Assembly (NCBI GenBank): GCA_046331705.1
Contig: JAXLQJ010000004.1
Span: 62,001 to 126,000 of the forward strand
Length of the DNA: 64,000 nucleotides
DNA from: JADJOY01 sp046331705 [NCBI: bacterium]
Lineage (GTDB): Bacteria; JADJOY01
Direction: 5' to 3'
The notes beneath the pieces were generated by a model that was not told the DNA's origin, ran no database searches, and saw only the letters and a list, made by a program, of their open reading frames with translations. Shown one piece after another: positions 59,076 through 64,000 of the stretch. A program made the position numbers and the translations under genes. Position 1 is the stretch's first letter; every line of letters begins with the position of its first letter.

Positions 59076-60662
59076 CTACGCGGCGTTGGCGACGCGCATT
59101 CCACCCCTGGGCGCACCGGCCGCCGGGTCGGGCTCGGACCAGCGCACGTGCTCGGGCCGGAACGTGCGCCCCGTGAGCTTGCGCACCAAGTAGTCGCGGT
59201 ACTTGATGCGCGTCCAGATCCGATAGAGATCGTTACGGGCGCCTTTGGTCTTGTAGCTCAGCCAGTAGGTCGCCACGGTGCTCACGATCGTGCCTGCGTA
59301 GGGCAGGAACCGCTCCAGGCGGTGCGCGAGCAGAAACCGCGTCCACCTGGCGGGCAGCAGGCCCGCGAGAATCAGCAGCGTCTGGAAGCGGGCATTCGAC
59401 CGACGGAACAGGTGTCCGCCGGTGAGCACGGAGGGCGCGGCCTCGCCGGTGCGGATCCTGCGCGCGAGCTCGTCGCCGACCTCACCGCTCGCGATGGCCT
59501 CCTCCGTCATGTCGGTGCCCGGCAGATACGCGAGCCAGAAAACGTTGATCCGCGCCACCGGGTTGTCCAGGTAAAAGCGCACGGTGTTGCGCAGGTCCTC
59601 CTCCGTCTGGCCCGGGACGCTCAGGATGTGGTCGACGGCGACGGTGATGCCCGCCTCGTGGAGCAGCTCGATGGCGCGCTCCACGCGCTTGATCGACTCG
59701 GAGCGCTTGAGGATGCCGCTGCGCACGTCCTCGTTGAGCGACTGCACACCCATCTGGACGTCGACGCAGCCCGACTGCTTGAGGAGCTGCGACGTGAGCG
59801 GCGTGATCGCGCCGGGATGCACCTGGGTCCAGAACGGGATCTTGAGCCGCGAGCCGTAGAGCTCGGCGAAGTCGCGGAGCCACGTCGGATTGGTCGTGAA
59901 GTTGTCGTCGATGAAGCGGATGAAGTGGATGTCCGCCTCGCCGCGATTGCGCTCGATCTCCTCGACGACGTGCTCGGGCGCGCGTCGCCACTCGTAGGTG
60001 GGAGAGTCGATGACCCGGCGCAGCGCGGTCTTGTAGCAGAAGCTGCAGCGTTCGGGACAACCACGCTGCGCGAACGTGTTGTAGCCGATGCGGAAGAGCG
60101 GATGCTCTTCCCAGTAGATCTGCTTGTCGGGCGGCGGCAGCTCGTCGAGACCGGACCACAGCGGCCGCATCGGGTTCGAGACGGGCTCCGAGCCGTCGCG
60201 AAACACCAGGCTCGGAATCTGGCGCAGCCGCGCCGCGGATACGTCCCCCGATTCGAGGGCACGCACGAGCTCGACGAGCGTGTGCTCGCCCTCGGCGCGC
60301 ACCACGTAATCGACCTCGGGGTGCGAGATCACCTCGAGCGGCTCGACGGTGGGATGGATGCCGCCGAACGCGATGGGAACCGGGCTCACCTCCTTGATGG
60401 CGCGCGCCGTCGCGAGGCCCCATTGGTAGAGGAAGCTCGTGACCGAGAAGCACACCAGATCCGGCTTCAGCGCGCGGATCTTCTCGAGCGTGGCGCGGCG
60501 AAAGCCGAGCCAGCGATTCACGGGCGAGAGACGGATGTAGGGATCGTCGAAGAGCGCAGGCTCGAAGACGAGCTTGGTGCGGTGCCCGGCCTGCTTGAGC
60601 GCTGCCGAGAGCATCTCGACGCCGAGGCTCTCGTACCCCGGATAGACGAAGGCGACGTCCAT
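59076..60662 (-). CDS. B12-binding-domain radical SAM protein
   Basis: 528 residues from ATG 60662. Cobalamin-binding-type N-domain: VAFVYPGYESLGVEMLSAAL, PDLVCFSVTSFLYQWGLATA, PIAFGGIHPTVEPLE, VDYVVRAEGEHTLVELV. Radical SAM core: FAQRGCPERCSFCYKTALRR (CxxxCxxC), FIRFIDDNFTTNPTW, VDVQMGVQSLNEDVRSGIL, DHILSVPGQTEEDLRNTVRF. The C-terminal 100 residues are hydrophobic-basic and may touch the membrane (RRSNARFQTLLILAGLLPAR). First gene of the three-gene unit. Substrate unknown; 12.8 kb separates it from no other copy, but three similar genes occur elsewhere in the window. Confidence 0.88.
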   Translation of the reverse strand: MDVAFVYPGYESLGVEMLSAALKQAGHRTKLVFEPALFDDPYIRLSPVNRWLGFRRATLEKIRALKPDLVCFSVTSFLYQWGLATARAIKEVSPVPIAFGGIHPTVEPLEVISHPEVDYVVRAEGEHTLVELVRALESGDVSAARLRQIPSLVFRDGSEPVSNPMRPLWSGLDELPPPDKQIYWEEHPLFRIGYNTFAQRGCPERCSFCYKTALRRVIDSPTYEWRRAPEHVVEEIERNRGEADIHFIRFIDDNFTTNPTWLRDFAELYGSRLKIPFWTQVHPGAITPLTSQLLKQSGCVDVQMGVQSLNEDVRSGILKRSESIKRVERAIELLHEAGITVAVDHILSVPGQTEEDLRNTVRFYLDNPVARINVFWLAYLPGTDMTEEAIASGEVGDELARRIRTGEAAPSVLTGGHLFRRSNARFQTLLILAGLLPARWTRFLLAHRLERFLPYAGTIVSTVATYWLSYKTKGARNDLYRIWTRIKYRDYLVRKLTGRTFRPEHVRWSEPDPAAGAPRGGMRVANAA

Positions 60663-60733
60663 GTGTGTGATGGGCCTCGATCGCGCGAGCGGGACGGGAA
60701 CGGGATTATTCCCGTTTCGCGGCTGGGGGTCCA

Positions 60734-62971
60734 ATGCAGCGCGACTCGGGGCTCGCGGCACCGCCGCAGCCGCCGCGCGTGTTCCCGCGGCGCGTGCTTG
60801 CGATCCGCGTCCGCGCGGCCCTACGCTTCGCGCCCGTCCCCGCACGTCGCTCGAGGTATGCCACGACCGCAAGCTCGCCAGCGCCCGCCCGCCGGCAACC
60901 ACCGACCACGCGCGTGAACGGCGGCGACGCGCGAGCGCGCTCGCGGCTCGCGATCCCGTGTCTGGCCGGCCTGGCGATCGCCGTGGGTCTCCTCGGCGCG
61001 TGGGGCGTCGGCGTCGGCGAGACGGCGCAGCTCGGCATCGCAACCGTGCTGCTCGTGGGCCTTCCCGGTTGGGTGCTCACCCAGCCGCTCGCGGCGGCGC
61101 TCGATCGCGACGAGCGGTGCGTGGTCGCGGGCAATCTCGGCTTGGCGACGACGGCGCTCGTCCACCTGCTCTGGAACAGTCACCTGGCACCGATCGCCTG
61201 GCTGCCCGACACGACCACGGCGCTGCGCGCCGGGTGCGCCGGCGCGACGCTGGTGGCGGCAATCCGGTGGCTGCGTGCGCGCCGCGCGCCGGCTCCGCGC
61301 GCGAGCGAGGCAAGGCGCGGCGCGGGATGGCTCACGCTGGCGATGGCGCTCGCGCCCATCCCCGCGCTGCTGCCGTTCGCCACTCCCAACGGCCAGCTCG
61401 ACGCCACCGGCATCCGCTTCGACATGGACGAGCTCACGCACTTCTACCTGGTGGGCTCGCTGCTGCGCGAAGGACCGCCCAGCGTGAGCACGCTGGCGGG
61501 CTTTCCGATGCCGCCCTACCAATTCCTGGTCCCCTCGCTGACGGCCGCCTATCTGCGGATCGTCGACGTGGACCCGATCGTGCTGCAGTGCCGCTGGCTG
61601 CCGCTCGTCACGATCGCGCTCGCCTCGGCGAGCTTCTGGATCCTGGCGCGCCGCTGGCTCACGAGCGCGCACGCGGCCGTCCTCGCCACGCTGGCGCTCG
61701 CCTACGCCGGCGATCCGGTGACCACCTGGGGCCTCACCAGCCAGACCCATTCCGCCGTGGCGTACGCGAGCTTCGCCTGCGCGACGTTTCTGCTCGGCGC
61801 CGGCAGCGAACCGAGCCCGCCGCGCGTGGGGGCTGCCGCGGGCGGCGGCCGAGCGGCCGCGCTCGTCGCGGCAGGCGTGCTCGTCGCGACGCTCTTTCAG
61901 AGCAAGGCGCCGCTCTTCTTCACCGCAGCCGGCGCGCTCGGGACGTTCGCGCTCGATGGCCTGTGGCGGCGCCGCGACCCACGCGGCGTGGCGGCGCTGG
62001 CGGCGATGATCGCGTCGGTTGCCGTCATCGGCATCGATCATTGGGGATCGGTGCGCGGCTCGCCGCTCGGCCTCGCGCCAGGCGCCAACGTCGCCGCGGC
62101 GCTGGCGTCGCTCCCCGCGCCTTGGAACGTGCTCGGAGGATCGCGCGCGATCGGCTTCGTGCTCGGGCTCGTGCTCATCGTCGCGCTGGTCGGCAACCTG
62201 CGCTGGCTCGCGCTGCCATGGTGGCTGCGCCGCGCACGGCGCAGCCGATCGATCTCCCCGGCCACCGGGTTCTTGCTCGCGGCGATCGCGGGCGGGCTGG
62301 TGGCGGCCGACGTCGTCCACGAGCCGGATCACCCCGCGAGCCTCGCGCCGCTCTGGTTCGTCCAGCATCCGCTCTTGATCGCGTCTCAGCTGGCGGCGGG
62401 CGCCGCGGCGTCCGCTTGGCTGCTCGCGGCCCCGCGCGCCGCGTACCGACGCCGCTGCGCCGCCCTGGCGGCCCTCGCGCTGGGATCGACGGCGCTCTTC
62501 ACGATCGCATTGGGAGTCGGCGACGACCCGCTGCGCTTCGAGCGAGCGGAGCGCGACTGCGGCGCCTGGCTGCGTGAGCACAGCGCGCTCGATGCTCGCG
62601 TGCTGCATGCCCCGGCGCGAACCGGCCTGCCGATCTTCTCGCTGCGCGCCTCGGTGCTCGCGCTGGAGCCGATCCTGAAGGGCGAGAAGCCCAACGCGAT
62701 CGCGCCGACCGAATACCTCGATCGCCTGCACGCGACCGTCGCGGCGCGACGCGCCGAGGTGGAGCGCTTCTTCGCGACGCCTGACGCGGAAGAGGCGCGC
62801 GCCATCGCCCGACGCCTGGACGCGTCGTTCCTCTTCCTCGGCGAGCACGATCCGATCGCCGTCGACCCGACGACGACCTTCGGAGCGCCCCTCACCAGCT
62901 GCGGCGAGGGCGGACGGGTGTTCCCGCTGGCGCGAGCGACGAGTCCCGGGGACGCGCCGCTGGCGCGCTGA
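60734..62971 (+). CDS. Large polytopic membrane protein (possible glycosyltransferase-type)
   Basis: 745 residues from ATG 60734, preceded by a G-rich stretch; a GTG at 60914 would remove 60 basic, Pro-rich residues. About twelve helices, for example LAIPCLAGLAIAVGLLGAWG, and a loop with GIRFDMDELTHFYLVGSLLR that has the Asp-Glu pair found in lipid-sugar-using membrane glycosyltransferases. Long C-terminal soluble part with LGEHDPIAVDPTTTFGAPLT. Function inferred only from topology and the loop. The stop directly abuts the stop of the next gene (TGATCA). Confidence 0.6.
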   Translation: MQRDSGLAAPPQPPRVFPRRVLAIRVRAALRFAPVPARRSRYATTASSPAPARRQPPTTRVNGGDARARSRLAIPCLAGLAIAVGLLGAWGVGVGETAQLGIATVLLVGLPGWVLTQPLAAALDRDERCVVAGNLGLATTALVHLLWNSHLAPIAWLPDTTTALRAGCAGATLVAAIRWLRARRAPAPRASEARRGAGWLTLAMALAPIPALLPFATPNGQLDATGIRFDMDELTHFYLVGSLLREGPPSVSTLAGFPMPPYQFLVPSLTAAYLRIVDVDPIVLQCRWLPLVTIALASASFWILARRWLTSAHAAVLATLALAYAGDPVTTWGLTSQTHSAVAYASFACATFLLGAGSEPSPPRVGAAAGGGRAAALVAAGVLVATLFQSKAPLFFTAAGALGTFALDGLWRRRDPRGVAALAAMIASVAVIGIDHWGSVRGSPLGLAPGANVAAALASLPAPWNVLGGSRAIGFVLGLVLIVALVGNLRWLALPWWLRRARRSRSISPATGFLLAAIAGGLVAADVVHEPDHPASLAPLWFVQHPLLIASQLAAGAAASAWLLAAPRAAYRRRCAALAALALGSTALFTIALGVGDDPLRFERAERDCGAWLREHSALDARVLHAPARTGLPIFSLRASVLALEPILKGEKPNAIAPTEYLDRLHATVAARRAEVERFFATPDAEEARAIARRLDASFLFLGEHDPIAVDPTTTFGAPLTSCGEGGRVFPLARATSPGDAPLAR

Positions 62972-64000
62972 TCACGGGACGTCAGCAACGGCGCGCAGCG
63001 ACACCCGCGTCGGCACACGCACCCGATCCTTCGGATACGCGAGGTTGAGGATGAGCGGCTCGCCGCCGCGCGCCACGAATCGGCTGCTCCACGTCGCCGC
63101 GCCGCCCGGCAGCTCGAGGTGCGTGTCCACGGCGGAGGAGAGCGCGATCGCGACACCGGGCGTCGGCTCGCCCTTCTCACCCGCCGGGAACGCGAGCGTG
63201 AGCTCGGCGAGCTGCGTGACCGCCGCGCTCGGCAGATCGATCCGATAGACGAGTCGCTCGCCCTCGCTCGACCACGACACGTCGCGCGCGTGCTCGCGCC
63301 ACGTCGACTCGTCGAGCACCCACGGCGCCCCCGTCCACGCCTCGCGCGTGGCGTCGAGACGATAGAGCGAGAGCACCAGCTGGTCGAAGAAGAGCCGCTC
63401 CACCAAGCCGTGGGCGGCGTCCATGTGCGCCGTGACGCGCTGGCTCACGAGCGGGGCGATCTCGAGCAAGCCGAACTCGCGCTCCCGGAAATCGATCACC
63501 CACACGCGGCGGAAGGCACGGTTCTCGAGCGCCTCCGGCAGCGGGAACTCGCGATCGTCGGCCGGCAGCCACACCAGCGGCCGACGCTCGTCGCCAGCGC
63601 CGAGCGCGAGCCGCGCGAACCCCGAGGCTTCCTGGAAGGACAGCGCACCGCGACTCACCTCGTCCACCACCAGCGGCGAGTAGAAGAAACGCGGCAAGAC
63701 TCCCACCGCATCGCCGTCCGCGAGGTTCGCACGGATGTGGCGCGCCGCCGACCGGATGTCGGGCCGCGACGCGTGCCCGCGGGCGAGCAGCGACGCGACC
63801 AGCGCGACACACGGCAGCGCGACCCATGCCGCTCGTCGGAGGCAGCGGCTCGCGGCGCGCGACACGGGCGCGAGGCGAGCCGCGAGCACGTCGACGGCCA
63901 TCACCGGCACGAGCGCGGTGAGCGGCAGGAACGGGAGGAAATGGCGCGCGCCAAAGTACGTGCCGCCGGCGGCGATCGCGTACTCGTGCTGCTGGTAGAT
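62972..64000 (-). CDS. GT39-like membrane protein, C-terminal part, truncated by the window edge
   Basis: At least 343 residues; the start lies beyond 64000. The N-terminal side in the window has HEYAIAAGGTYFGARHFLPF (an edge-of-membrane motif also seen in polyprenyl-linked mannosyltransferase relatives) and the helices LPLTALVPVMAVDVLAARL and AAWVALPCVALVASLLARG. Then a periplasmic domain of about 260 residues (RFFYSPLVVDEVSRGALSF ... THLELPGGAATWSSRFVARG). Convergent with the preceding gene. Family call by topology only. Confidence 0.6.
   Translation of the reverse strand: MYQQHEYAIAAGGTYFGARHFLPFLPLTALVPVMAVDVLAARLAPVSRAASRCLRRAAWVALPCVALVASLLARGHASRPDIRSAARHIRANLADGDAVGVLPRFFYSPLVVDEVSRGALSFQEASGFARLALGAGDERRPLVWLPADDREFPLPEALENRAFRRVWVIDFREREFGLLEIAPLVSQRVTAHMDAAHGLVERLFFDQLVLSLYRLDATREAWTGAPWVLDESTWREHARDVSWSSEGERLVYRIDLPSAAVTQLAELTLAFPAGEKGEPTPGVAIALSSAVDTHLELPGGAATWSSRFVARGGEPLILNLAYPKDRVRVPTRVSLRAVADVP

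Overview
This is a high-GC, gene-dense bacterial window with no phage, insertion sequence or CRISPR signal. The organism looks like a Gram-negative of the Myxococcota/Deltaproteobacteria type. The signs are FadL-like and beta-barrel outer-membrane proteins, a LapA-domain protein, a secreted M14 peptidase ending in thrombospondin-3 repeats and a MYXO-CTERM-like tail, an Flp-type pilin, and the order cmk-rpsA-sppA. This placement is inference; no 16S rRNA or other decisive marker is present. Many starts are GTG, and stop/start overlaps are common.

Left part (1 to about 17.75 kb). Every long gene here is recognisable but broken into reading-frame pieces, while total lengths stay normal for the families. 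This points to base-level indel errors near a low-coverage contig end rather than to pseudogenes. Genes: alpha/beta-hydrolase C-terminus, 7TM-DISM diguanylate cyclase, outer-membrane barrel protein (minus strand), two tandem D-Ala-D-Ala-ligase-like ATP-grasp modules, lysine 2,3-aminomutase-like radical SAM enzyme, ribBA, DUF885 protein, small membrane protein, B12-binding radical SAM protein, LOG-like protein, acetoacetyl-CoA synthetase, FadL-like protein, TetR regulator.

17.9-31 kb. The reading becomes clean. There is an enoyl/dienoyl-CoA-reductase-like SDR, a membrane acyltransferase, a cytochrome P450, a MurJ/Wzx-type flippase, a SPASM-type radical SAM protein, a methyltransferase-glycosyltransferase fusion, a B12-binding radical SAM protein, a hexapeptide acyltransferase and a GT39-like membrane protein. 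Together these look like envelope glycan or glycolipid synthesis.

31-46 kb. This is mostly housekeeping: mutS (whose stop overlaps the start of the GT39-like gene), LapA-coiled-coil protein, HIT hydrolase, sppA, rpsA, cmk, a sugar-nucleotide epimerase, a glutamine-amidotransferase-like protein lacking its catalytic Cys, lon, an Flp pilin, an HU/IHF protein with a long acidic tail, a zinc-ribbon membrane protein, tRNA-Arg(CCT) and a family-4 uracil-DNA glycosylase.

46-64 kb. Secreted carboxypeptidase, GH4 glycosidase, dicluster ferredoxin, lipoate-ligase-like protein, DUF2752 and Yip1 membrane proteins, a sulfatase-like hydrolase with a Thr nucleophile, thiI (one-base deletion), an unknown membrane protein, a frameshifted PEP-utilising mobile-domain protein, another B12-binding radical SAM protein, and two large membrane proteins, the last one cut by the window edge.

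The best candidates for something new are the two ATP-grasp modules plus KamA (4.3-8.0 kb), the envelope cluster at 18.8-31 kb, and the PEP-mobile-domain/membrane-protein/radical-SAM group at 56.8-60.7 kb.
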